From the NCBI GenBank assembly GCA_016703025.1, contig JADJCV010000002.1, forward strand, positions 186,001 to 250,000: a stretch of 64,000 nt of DNA. Reading direction: 5' to 3'. Made by a program: the position numbers and the translations under genes. The notes beneath the pieces were generated by a model. The model did not search any database, was not told the DNA's origin, and saw only the letters and a list, made by a program, of their open reading frames with translations. The stretch comes from Candidatus Avedoeria danica (GTDB lineage Bacteria; Chloroflexota; Anaerolineae; Epilineales; Epilineaceae). How positions within the stretch are numbered: position 1 is the first letter of the stretch; each line of letters begins with the position of its first letter. Positions 9,014 to 17,244 of the stretch are shown in pieces.

Positions 9014-11785
9014 TCAACCCTCGCTCGCCCGCGCCATCGCCTCGTCCCAAGCCATCGCCCGTCCCACGGCCGTTGCCGCCGCGTGCGTCGCAGGGTCCAA
9101 CGCGGCGGCGACGCGGGCATGCGCATCGTCCTGGCAGCGCTGCTGGAGGAGCTCGAACGGGCGCCCGAGGGCGGCCAGCTTCGCCTCGGCCGCGGACAAC
9201 AGCGTCGCGGCGCGTTCGGCCTCGCCGCGTGCGGCGGCCACCCAGCCGGCGGCGGCGACGCACAGCAGGATGCCCCACGGATCGTTCAGGACGCGCCGTC
9301 GCGCGAGGCTCTCCCCGAAGTCGGCGGCGGCGGTGGATACGTCGCCGGCGACGAGCGCCCCGCTGCCCTTGTTGAACCGCAGCGTTGCGACGATGTTGTC
9401 GGCGCCGTCCGGGAGAAGGTCCAGGGCGCGCTGGAACACGTGCTGCGCCGCGGCCGGCTCGTCTTGGAGGATGTCGACGATGCCGACGTTGTTCAGCTCG
9501 TTGGCGATTGCAAAGGTCCGCTCCGGACCGGTCTCCTCCTCGGCCAGGGCGAGGCTGGCGACGTAGTGCGTCCGGGCCTCCGCGAGGTCACCGGACAGGA
9601 TCGCGACGAGGCCGTGGAGGTTATGGATGTGGCGCATGCCGGCCCGGGACAGGCCGTCGCCGACGTCGGCCACGCAGGCGTCGAGCTCACGGCGCGCCGC
9701 GACGGGGTCGCCGAGGCGCATGAGGAGAACGGCCAGGCCGTAGCGGACTCGCCCGCGCAGCATCCGATCGGCGTCGCCGCCGGCGGCGATGGCGTGCTCC
9801 AGCCGGGACCGCCCTTCGGTGAGGATCGAGCGCAGCTCCCAGAACCGCCAAAGCAGCGCGACGATCCGGAGCGCTTCCGCCGCGGCATCCCCCTGCGCCG
9901 TGTCGAGCGCGGCGCGGAAGTTGTCGTGCTCGAGGTCGAAGCGGACGAGGGCCTCCGCACCGCGGGTGGAGTTCAGGTGCGGCTCGAGCTCCGCCACGAG
10001 CGCGGCGTAGTACGCCCGGTGCCGCGCCCGGGCACCGTCAAGCGTGCCCGCCGCCTCCGCGGCCTCGTGCGCGAAGGCGCGTACGGACTCGGACAGGCCG
10101 AAGCGCACCTCGGCGCCCGATCCGGTCGTCGCGGACGGCGCGGACGGCGCGGACGAAGCAGATCGCGCGGCGGGCGCAGCGGGGCGGTCCGGACCGCCCA
10201 TCGTCAGGGCGGCCTCGTGGGCGAAATCACGGACGGACTCGAGCATCCCGAAGCGGATCCCGGCGTCCGTCTCGGTGGCCACGACGAGGGACTTGTCGAC
10301 GAGGCGGGTCAGGAGGTCGAGCGTCGCCCACTCGTCCTCGGCGACGTCGGCGCCGACCGCGGCCGCGGCCGCGAGCGCCCAGCCGCCGCGGAAGACGGAC
10401 AGCCGTTGGAGCAGCGCCTGCTCTTCGGTGGGTAGGAGGTCGTAGCTCCAGGCGATCGCGGCGCGCAGCGTCTGCTGCCGCGGCTCGGCGGTTCGGCTCC
10501 CGCCCGTCAGGAGCTGGAATCGCTGGTCGAGCCGCTCGAGGATCTGCGTGGGCGACATCATCCGCGTCCGCGCCGCCGCGAGCTCGATTGCGAGCGGGAT
10601 CCCATCCAGCCGGCGGCACAGCTCGGCGATTGTGCCGGCGTTGTCCGTCGTGACGTCGAACCGCGGCACGACGGCCTGCGCGCGCTCGACGAACAGCCGG
10701 ACGCCCTCCGCCGCCGCGATGGACGCAGGCGCGTCGTCCTCCGATGCCGGCAGACCGAGCGGCGGCACCGGGAACACGTGCTCGCCGGGAATTGCCAGCG
10801 CTTCCCGGCTCGTGGCGACGATCCGGACGTTCGGGCAACGCCGCACGATGGCCTCCGCCAGTCGGGCCGCGGCCTCGACGACGTGCTCGCAGTTGTCGAG
10901 CACGAGCAGCAGGCGCTTGTCCGCCAGGTGGTCCAGCAGCGCCGCCTCGATCGTCTGCCCCGGCAGCTCCCGCACGCCCAGTACGGCTGCAACGGTCGAC
11001 GCGACGAGCTCCGGCGCGGCGAGCGGCGCCAGCTCGACGAACCACGTGCCGTTCGGGTAGTCGTCCAGCGCCGCCGCCGCGAGCTGCAGCGCCAGGCGCG
11101 TTTTTCCGGTGCCGCCGATGCCGGACAGCGTGAGCACCCGCGCCTCTGGCAGGCGCTCCAGCAGCGCTTCGAGCTCGCGCTCGCGGCCGACGAAGCTGGC
11201 CGTCTCGACGGGCAGGTTGTTCGGCCGCTGGCCCAAGCTGAGGAGCACGGGGAAGTCGTCCGGCAGCCCCGGCACGACGAGCTGGAAAACGTGTTCGCTG
11301 CGGCTCAGGTCGCGCAGGCGGTGTTCGCCGAGGTCGCGCAGCGAAGCGCCCGCCGGAAGGTCGTCGCCGACGAGGTCGCGGGCGGCGCGCGACAGGACGG
11401 TTTGCCCGCCGTGCGCCACGCCCATCAGCCGCGCGGTGCGGTTCAGCGGTGGCCCGAAGTAGTCCCCGTCCCGCTCGTCGGCGGCGCCGGCGTGGATGGC
11501 CGCCCGAATCCGCACGCCGCCGACGGCCGTCCAGTCCGTCTCGTCGATCGCCCGCTGCGCCACCGTCGCTGCGACGACCGCGGCCGATGCGTCGGTGAAC
11601 GCCGCGCAGAACGCATCGCCCAGCGTCTTGAACACGTAGCCGCCGGCACCCTCGATCGCCGCGCGGACGAGCGCGTCGTGGCGCGCGACGGCCTCCGACA
11701 TGGCCGCAGGGTCCGCGTCCCAGCGGCGCGTGCTGCCCTCGATGTCGGTGAACAGGAAGGTGACGGTGCCGGTGGGCGGGGTCAT
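9014..11785 (-). CDS. class III nucleotidyl cyclase - STAND ATPase - TPR regulator
   Basis: A 923-residue multidomain signalling protein. Residues 1-165 are a class III cyclase domain: metal-binding Asp residues are in 'FLFTDIEGST' and 'TLGDAFCAAF', and the transition-state Asn/Arg are in 'PPLNRTARL'. A STAND/NB-ARC-like ATPase follows, with Walker A 'GIGGTGKTRLAL' near 220 and Walker B 'RLLLVLDNCEHVV'. The C-terminal ~350 residues are TPR-like helices. Near residues 510-580 'IRFGMLESVRDFAHEAA' and 'VRFGLSESVRAFAHEAA' look like a partial internal duplication around an Ala/Ser linker. The ATG at 11785 places the cyclase domain at the N-terminus, as usual for the family. It is divergent from the channel gene across a palindrome-rich spacer. 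Confidence 0.88.
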   Translation of the reverse strand: MTPPTGTVTFLFTDIEGSTRRWDADPAAMSEAVARHDALVRAAIEGAGGYVFKTLGDAFCAAFTDASAAVVAATVAQRAIDETDWTAVGGVRIRAAIHAGAADERDGDYFGPPLNRTARLMGVAHGGQTVLSRAARDLVGDDLPAGASLRDLGEHRLRDLSRSEHVFQLVVPGLPDDFPVLLSLGQRPNNLPVETASFVGRERELEALLERLPEARVLTLSGIGGTGKTRLALQLAAAALDDYPNGTWFVELAPLAAPELVASTVAAVLGVRELPGQTIEAALLDHLADKRLLLVLDNCEHVVEAAARLAEAIVRRCPNVRIVATSREALAIPGEHVFPVPPLGLPASEDDAPASIAAAEGVRLFVERAQAVVPRFDVTTDNAGTIAELCRRLDGIPLAIELAAARTRMMSPTQILERLDQRFQLLTGGSRTAEPRQQTLRAAIAWSYDLLPTEEQALLQRLSVFRGGWALAAAAAVGADVAEDEWATLDLLTRLVDKSLVVATETDAGIRFGMLESVRDFAHEAALTMGGPDRPAAPAARSASSAPSAPSATTGSGAEVRFGLSESVRAFAHEAAEAAGTLDGARARHRAYYAALVAELEPHLNSTRGAEALVRFDLEHDNFRAALDTAQGDAAAEALRIVALLWRFWELRSILTEGRSRLEHAIAAGGDADRMLRGRVRYGLAVLLMRLGDPVAARRELDACVADVGDGLSRAGMRHIHNLHGLVAILSGDLAEARTHYVASLALAEEETGPERTFAIANELNNVGIVDILQDEPAAAQHVFQRALDLLPDGADNIVATLRFNKGSGALVAGDVSTAAADFGESLARRRVLNDPWGILLCVAAAGWVAAARGEAERAATLLSAAEAKLAALGRPFELLQQRCQDDAHARVAAALDPATHAAATAVGRAMAWDEAMARASEG

Positions 11786-11836
11786 GGGGATGCGGACTCG
11801 CTGAGGCGATCGCGCGCGCGTAGAAGTTATCGGCCG

Positions 11837-11884
11837 GGCGAATGTTCGCCGAGCGCCGCTCATGATATAGATGTCGGCGACATC
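11837..11884. promoter_or_regulatory. two palindromes in the divergent cyclase/TMEM175 promoter region
   Basis: GGCGAATGTTCGCC (11837-11850) is a perfect 14-bp palindrome. GATGTCG-G-CGACATC (11870-11884) is a perfect inverted repeat with a 1-bp centre. Both sit in the 137-bp gap between divergent genes and are the size of dimeric operator sites. No binding protein can be named. Confidence 0.4.
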
Positions 11885-11922
11885 GATCGCGCCCGACGTC
11901 CTCGAACCTCCGGAGCTTCCGA

Positions 11923-12510
11923 ATGACCAAGAGCCGCCTCGAAGCCTTCAGCGACGCCGTCATCGCCATCATCCTCACGATCATGGTTCTCGAGCTGCAT
12001 CCGCCGGAGCACGGCGCGGGCCTCTCGTCCCTCGTCGCGCTGACGCCGGTGTTCCTCAGCTACGTGTTGAGCTTCATCTACCTCGGCATCTACTGGAACA
12101 ACCACCACCACCTGTTCCAGATCGTCCACCACGTCGACGGCCGCGTCTTGTGGGCCAACATGCACCTCCTGTTCTGGCTGTCGCTCGTGCCCTTCGCCAC
12201 GGCCTGGATGGGCGAGAGCGGGTTTGCGGGCGACCCGGTCGTTCTCTACGGCGTCGTCCTGCTGATGGCTGCCGTGGCGTACTTCATCTTGACCCGTGCC
12301 CTTCTGGCCGGCCACGAGCGCGACTCGGCGCTGGCGACGGCGCTCGGGCGCGACTTCAAGGGCAAGATCTCGCTCGCGATCTATGCCGCCGCCATCACGC
12401 TGGCCTTTGCCGCACCATGGGCCTCGTGCGCGCTCTACGCGCTGGTGGCCATCATCTGGCTCGTGCCCGACCGCCGCATCGAACGAACGCTCGGGAGGAC
12501 CGATGGCTGA
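11923..12510 (+). CDS. TMEM175 family potassium channel-like protein
   Basis: A 195-residue integral membrane protein with about six hydrophobic segments. The hallmark motif R-x3-F-S-D is at residues 5-11 (RLEAFSD), at the start of TM1; in bacterial TMEM175 this helix lines the K+ pore. 'IYWNNHHHLF' after TM2 and 'FWLSLVPFAT' in TM3 are also typical (DUF1211). Length fits the single-repeat bacterial form, which assembles as a tetramer. The last 8 bases overlap the next gene, so the two are probably co-transcribed. Confidence 0.88.
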   Translation: MTKSRLEAFSDAVIAIILTIMVLELHPPEHGAGLSSLVALTPVFLSYVLSFIYLGIYWNNHHHLFQIVHHVDGRVLWANMHLLFWLSLVPFATAWMGESGFAGDPVVLYGVVLLMAAVAYFILTRALLAGHERDSALATALGRDFKGKISLAIYAAAITLAFAAPWASCALYALVAIIWLVPDRRIERTLGRTDG

Positions 12511-12919
12511 GCTCAAGACCCGGCGCACCGACGCCAGCGTGGCGGATTTCCTGGCCGCGATCCCGGACGAGGGTCGGCGCGCCGACTGCCTGGCCGTCGC
12601 CGACCTCATGGCCGGCGTCACCGGCGCCGAGGCCGAGATGTGGGGGCCGGCCATCGTCGGCTTCGGCCGCTACCACTATCGCTACGCCAGCGGCCGCGAG
12701 GGCGACTGGTTCCTGGCCGGCTTCTCGCCCCGCAAGCAGAACCTGACGCTCTACCTCATGTCCGGGTACGACGACTACGAAGCGCTGCTGGCCCGCCTCG
12801 GCAAGCACACGATCGGCAAGTCGTGCCTCTACATCAAACGGTTGTCCGACATCGATGTCGATGTGCTGCGCGAGCTTGTGACGGCGTCCGTGGCACACAT
12901 GCGCGCGACGAACCCGTAG
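12503..12919 (+). CDS. DUF1801 domain-containing protein
   Basis: A 138-residue soluble protein of the DUF1801 (YdhG-like) family: 'VADFLAAIPDEGRRADCLAVADLM', 'EMWGPAIVGFGRYHYRYASG', 'LTLYLMSGYDDYEALLARLG' and 'GKSCLYIKRLSDIDVDVLREL' are family landmarks. The start ATG lies inside the end of the channel gene (8-bp overlap) with GGGAGGA just upstream, so translation is coupled. The family has no established activity; members are often small stress-associated proteins. Confidence 0.85.
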   Translation: MAELKTRRTDASVADFLAAIPDEGRRADCLAVADLMAGVTGAEAEMWGPAIVGFGRYHYRYASGREGDWFLAGFSPRKQNLTLYLMSGYDDYEALLARLGKHTIGKSCLYIKRLSDIDVDVLRELVTASVAHMRATNP

Positions 12920-12932
12920 GACGAAGGATGCG

Positions 12933-15887
12933 ATGACGCCCACCCACCGCCGCCCGACCGCCCTCCGCCCGCACCGAGTCCCCACGCCCTCCGCACGCGC
13001 CCTTGCCGCCGCGACGGCAGCGGCCGCCGTGACGCTCCTCGGCCCGACGGCCGCTCGCTCGATACCAGCCGCCCACTCGACGACCACCGCCCAGGCGCCG
13101 ACCGCTGTCCAGCCCGTGCGCGGCGTCGCCGGCGACCTCTGGGCCGACACGATCCTCGGCCAGCCCGACTTCCACATCGTCACCCCCAACAAGGTCGTCG
13201 CGAACCGCCTCTTCAACCCCAACGGCGTGCTCGTCGATCGCACCGTCCAGCCGAACCGCGTCTATGTCTACGATGCCGGCAACAACCGCGTCCTCGGCCT
13301 GCGGCACCTCGGCACGTGCGCCGCCGGCCCGAGCGCCGGCGGCGCGTGCACGTCGAACGCGGACTGCCCGGGATCGACGTGCTTCCTCGACCGCGACAAA
13401 CCGGCCGACATCGTCCTCGGCCAAACCAGCCTCGCCGGCGAGTCGGCCTGCAACGGCGACAGCGCGTTCCAGTCCTACCCCGTGCCGCCCGCGCCGAGCG
13501 CATCCACGTTGTGCCTGCTGCGGGTCGACCAGCTCAGCATCCTCGAGGGCGGCTCGGCCGCCACGATGGCCGTCGATCCGGCGGGCAACCTGTACGTACC
13601 GGACTTCTTCAACCACCGCGTCCTGCGCTACGACCGGCCGTTCGAGACGGACGCCGTGGCCGATCACGTCTGGGGCCAGGCCGACTTCAACGGCCAGGCG
13701 TGCAACCGCGGCCGCGGCTCCACCGGCCCGCCGGACGCCGAGAGCCTCTGCCTCGCGCCGCCGAACGGCCACGGCACGATCGAGGCCGGCGTCGCCGTCG
13801 ACGGTGCGGGCAACCTCTGGGTGACGGACAAGCAGAACCACCGCGTGCTGCGCTTCCCGCGCGGCGCGGACGGCGACGTGCCGGCGCCCACGGCCGACCT
13901 CGTCCTCGGCCAGGGCGACCTCGTGGCCCACGGCAGCAGCGCCGACCTCGCCGGCCTGAACGCGCCCGGCGCCGTGCGGGTGGACGAGCGCGGCACGGTC
14001 TACGTGGCGGACACCTACAACAGCCGCGTCCTGGCGTACGAACCGCCGCTGCGCAGCGGGATGCCCGCCGGCTACACGCTCGGCAGCGGCATGGATCGCC
14101 CGCCCGGCCTTGAGATCGGCCCGGACGGCGACCTGTGGGTGAACGACGCCTTCAACCGGCGCCTCGTGCGCTTCCGCGGCCGCAACGAGGTCCAGGCGCT
14201 CGGCTACTTCGCCGGAGGCGATTGGGGCGGGCCGGGCATCGACCGCGACGGCAATGTGCTGCAGAGCGGCTGGACGCACCAGGCGCTGCTGCACCACCCC
14301 GCGCCGCCGCCGAACGCACGGTCGATCGAGCCGGACGCCTTCCTGCTCTCGTCCGCGCGCAACGTCCGCATGCCCAACGAGGTCGACGGCGGCCGGTTGT
14401 TCGTCGTGAACGGCATGACCATCGCCGGCGACCAGCTGATCGTCGCCGACCAGGATCGGCTGCTGTTTTGGAATCGGCCCTGGGATGCGGTGAACGGACA
14501 GCCGGCGGACGGCGTCGTCGGCCAGCCCGACGCGGTGACGATGTCGGGCGGCGGGGACTACTTCGGGCGGCTCGACGCCGAGTTCGTCTACCAGAACATC
14601 GGTCCGCTTCCGGCGCACCTGTGGGCACTGCACAGCGCCGGCGGTGCGACCCTTTCCTCGTACGTCATGCCGCTCACTGCCAGCGCCCAACCAAGCCACG
14701 TGCTGCGTTCGCCGGTGGTCGTGGATGGGGGCAGCCGCTCGTTCCATTGGTCCGCATCGGTCGCGATCGGCGACCTAGCCGTCGATGTCTCGGGCAACAG
14801 CATCTGGGTCTCGGATCGCGATTTCAACCGCGTCTTCCGCATCGCCAACGTGCAACCCGCAGGGGTACCGAGCGTCGACGTCGTGCTCGGCCAGGCGAAC
14901 GATAACGGGCGCGCGTGCAACCGCGGCTGCGGCAGCCGCGCGCCCGCCCAGGACAGCCTGTGCGCGCCCGGCGGCCTGGCGTTCCAGGGTCTCGGCAACC
15001 TCGTCGTCGCCGACCACGCCCGCGAGTTCGACGGCAACCACCGCCTGCTCCTGTGGGATGGCGACCGCCTGCCGACCAACGCGCAGCGCGTGACGTTCGG
15101 CATCCCGGCGTCGCGCGTTTTCGGCCGCCAGGGCAGCTTCGAGGAGCCTGACTGCCGCTCGCCCCTCTGCGGGCCGTTCGATCCCGCCTTCTTCGGCAAG
15201 GACGGGCAAGTCACGCTCGCCATGATGAACCGAATGGTCGTCGGCGTGAACCCGTACATCGGCGGCCTGAACACCGCCCGCTTCCCGCTTCTCTTCGACG
15301 ACGTCCTGGCCGACGGCCCGCCCCGCGACACCTTGCGCGACTACTTCTCGATGTCGCTCCAAGGCGCCTTCGACCGCTACGGCAACCTGTACATGTCGGA
15401 CCACAACCGCAGCCGGATCCTGATCTACCGCGATCCGTTCGGGGACGGGGGCGGGATGCCGTCGGCGACGCCGACGCCGACGGCCACGACCGCAGAGACC
15501 GCCGTTCCGACCGCCACCGCCATCGCCAGCCGGATACCCTCGCAGGAGCCGACGCCCACCTTGAACCCGACGAGCGAACACAGCTCGACGCCGTCGCCCG
15601 CCCCGCGGCATCGCATCTACATGCCCTACGGCAGCCGGCATGCGCCGATCGCCGCTGCCCGTTCGGACCGCCCGGGCGACGGCGTCTACAACGTCTTCAT
15701 GTACTCGATCAGCGCATCCACCTCGGCCGTCCCGAGATCCGTCCCGTACGCATGCCCCCCCTTCCCGTTCCCCCGCCGCCGCGTGTCGAAGAGCGTCCCG
15801 ACGCGCTTCAGCTCGGCGCAGCCGTCCTTCAGCCGGGCGTTCGCGTCGGCGCAGCTCGACATGAAGCCGACGTTCACCGGATCGTAG
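12933..15887 (+). CDS. secreted NHL-repeat protein with apparent 3' read-through
   Basis: A 984-residue exported protein. The signal peptide is within the first ~45 residues. NHL-type propeller repeats follow ('GNLYVPDFFNHRVLRY', 'GNLWVTDKQNHRVLRF', 'GTVYVADTYNSRVLAY', 'GNSIWVSDRDFNRVFR') with recurring 'ADxVLGQ' strands. A Thr/Pro-rich tail ends in 'HRIYMPYGSRH' near residue 900. The frame then runs ~200 bp antisense into the cytochrome gene that ends at 15686; the last ~67 residues there look like shadow translation, so the native stop has probably been lost or mis-sequenced near 15650-15690. Cys pairs near residues 130-150 may form disulfides. No enzyme activity is inferred. Confidence 0.8.
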   Translation: MTPTHRRPTALRPHRVPTPSARALAAATAAAAVTLLGPTAARSIPAAHSTTTAQAPTAVQPVRGVAGDLWADTILGQPDFHIVTPNKVVANRLFNPNGVLVDRTVQPNRVYVYDAGNNRVLGLRHLGTCAAGPSAGGACTSNADCPGSTCFLDRDKPADIVLGQTSLAGESACNGDSAFQSYPVPPAPSASTLCLLRVDQLSILEGGSAATMAVDPAGNLYVPDFFNHRVLRYDRPFETDAVADHVWGQADFNGQACNRGRGSTGPPDAESLCLAPPNGHGTIEAGVAVDGAGNLWVTDKQNHRVLRFPRGADGDVPAPTADLVLGQGDLVAHGSSADLAGLNAPGAVRVDERGTVYVADTYNSRVLAYEPPLRSGMPAGYTLGSGMDRPPGLEIGPDGDLWVNDAFNRRLVRFRGRNEVQALGYFAGGDWGGPGIDRDGNVLQSGWTHQALLHHPAPPPNARSIEPDAFLLSSARNVRMPNEVDGGRLFVVNGMTIAGDQLIVADQDRLLFWNRPWDAVNGQPADGVVGQPDAVTMSGGGDYFGRLDAEFVYQNIGPLPAHLWALHSAGGATLSSYVMPLTASAQPSHVLRSPVVVDGGSRSFHWSASVAIGDLAVDVSGNSIWVSDRDFNRVFRIANVQPAGVPSVDVVLGQANDNGRACNRGCGSRAPAQDSLCAPGGLAFQGLGNLVVADHAREFDGNHRLLLWDGDRLPTNAQRVTFGIPASRVFGRQGSFEEPDCRSPLCGPFDPAFFGKDGQVTLAMMNRMVVGVNPYIGGLNTARFPLLFDDVLADGPPRDTLRDYFSMSLQGAFDRYGNLYMSDHNRSRILIYRDPFGDGGGMPSATPTPTATTAETAVPTATAIASRIPSQEPTPTLNPTSEHSSTPSPAPRHRIYMPYGSRHAPIAAARSDRPGDGVYNVFMYSISASTSAVPRSVPYACPPFPFPRRRVSKSVPTRFSSAQPSFSRAFASAQLDMKPTFTGS

Positions 15888-17197
15888 ACGTCGAAGCCGC
15901 GGTAGAAGTCGGTGGGGCGGGCGGACGCGGGGCGGAGCAGGGCGCGCAGGTTCGGCACGGCGCCGTTGTGGAGGTAGGGCGCGCGCAGCCAGACGCCGTC
16001 CAGCGGCTGGGCGACGTAGCCGTCGCGGAAGACCATGTCCTTGCGGGTGATGCCGAAGCTTGCCACCTTGGCGTTCGCGGCGTCGGCCGCCGCCTGGCTC
16101 CACGTGTCCAGCCGCTCGCGGTCCGTGCCGATCTCGTCGATCGGGACGACCTTCCCGTAGTCCGTACCGCCCGCCTCGTGGCACGACGCGCACTCCGCCT
16201 CGTAGATCGGCCGGCCCTCCGCGGCCAGCGCGGCGTCGATGTCGAGCGGGTACGGCGGCGGCGGCACCTCCTGTAGCCAGGAGTCGATGTCCTCCGCCAA
16301 CCGCACGTTCGCGGCCGTCGGCGGCATCCCCAGCCCGAGCGCCGAGTCGATGATCACCGCCCGCGAGGATTCCGTCTCGCCGGCCCAGTTCATCGAGTGG
16401 TCCTGGCGGATGCCGAGGTTCCAGACGGACGGGAAGTCGGCATTGCCGATCGTGTCGTCCACCGGCATCTCGGTCATGAAGTACTTCGTCAGGTTCATCG
16501 GATCGTCGCGGCCGGGGCCCCACTCCGTCCAGCCGGGCAGGTTCATCCAGTCGAAGTCCGCGTCGCGCGCAGCCAGGCGGTCGCGCGTGATCGGGATGAT
16601 CAGGTAGCGGTAGAGGAGCTTGTCGATCAAGTCGAGCTCGACGACGGGCTCGATCTCGGCGAGGATCTCGTCGGCGTTGAAGCGCGGGTCCTTGGAGGCC
16701 TTCGAGATGAAGCGGATGTACGCCTGCAGCCGCGCCGTGTGGTTCGGCCCGGTGGCGATGAACATCCGCTCGGCGTCCTCCTCGGTGCGGACCATCGAGG
16801 TGTGGCACAGCGCGCAGTTGTTCGTGATCCGCGGGAAGCCCATCGTCTTCTTGCTGAAGCCCACCGGCGTCTCCTCGCCCGGCTCCCACGGGAAGCCGAA
16901 CGAGGCGTAGCCGCCCGGCCCGGGCAGCAGGTCGGGGAAGACGCGCGGCAACACGAGCCAGACGTAGTACGGGATCCCGTAGTCCTCCTCGGAGCCCAGC
17001 GAGCCGTACTTGAACCGCATCGCCGGATCGTCCGTGATCCGCGCCGGCTGCGGCACGACGCGGAAGCCCTTGTACCAGGCGATGTAGCCGAGCAGCACGG
17101 CGACGATCGCGACGACGGCCAGGCAGCGTTTGCCGGCAGGGGTCTTGAACCAGCGCTTCCAGGTACGGATGTCGCGGAGATCGTGCTCAGGATCCAT
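15686..17197 (-). CDS. di-haem c-type cytochrome, RoxA/cytochrome-peroxidase-like
   Basis: A 503-residue membrane-anchored cytochrome, last gene of a four-gene operon. One N-terminal helix (about 25-42) exports it. Haem motifs are CALCH near residue 128 and CASCH near 332. The C-terminal part ('QPLDGVWLRAPYLHNGAVPN', 'RPTDFYRGFDVYDPVNVGF', 'GKGGHAYGTDL..EVDALIEYMKTL') is typical of di-haem proteins related to bacterial cytochrome c peroxidase and rubber oxygenase RoxA. It is a clear paralogue of the upstream 515-residue protein. Substrate and electron partner are unknown. Its 3' end overlaps the antisense tail of the NHL frame. Confidence 0.85.
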   Translation of the reverse strand: MDPEHDLRDIRTWKRWFKTPAGKRCLAVVAIVAVLLGYIAWYKGFRVVPQPARITDDPAMRFKYGSLGSEEDYGIPYYVWLVLPRVFPDLLPGPGGYASFGFPWEPGEETPVGFSKKTMGFPRITNNCALCHTSMVRTEEDAERMFIATGPNHTARLQAYIRFISKASKDPRFNADEILAEIEPVVELDLIDKLLYRYLIIPITRDRLAARDADFDWMNLPGWTEWGPGRDDPMNLTKYFMTEMPVDDTIGNADFPSVWNLGIRQDHSMNWAGETESSRAVIIDSALGLGMPPTAANVRLAEDIDSWLQEVPPPPYPLDIDAALAAEGRPIYEAECASCHEAGGTDYGKVVPIDEIGTDRERLDTWSQAAADAANAKVASFGITRKDMVFRDGYVAQPLDGVWLRAPYLHNGAVPNLRALLRPASARPTDFYRGFDVYDPVNVGFMSSCADANARLKDGCAELKRVGTLFDTRRRGNGKGGHAYGTDLGTAEVDALIEYMKTL

Positions 17198-17244
17198 TGG
17201 AGCCGCCTTTCGTGGCGCCGAATCGGGCCGGCAACGGGGAAGCG

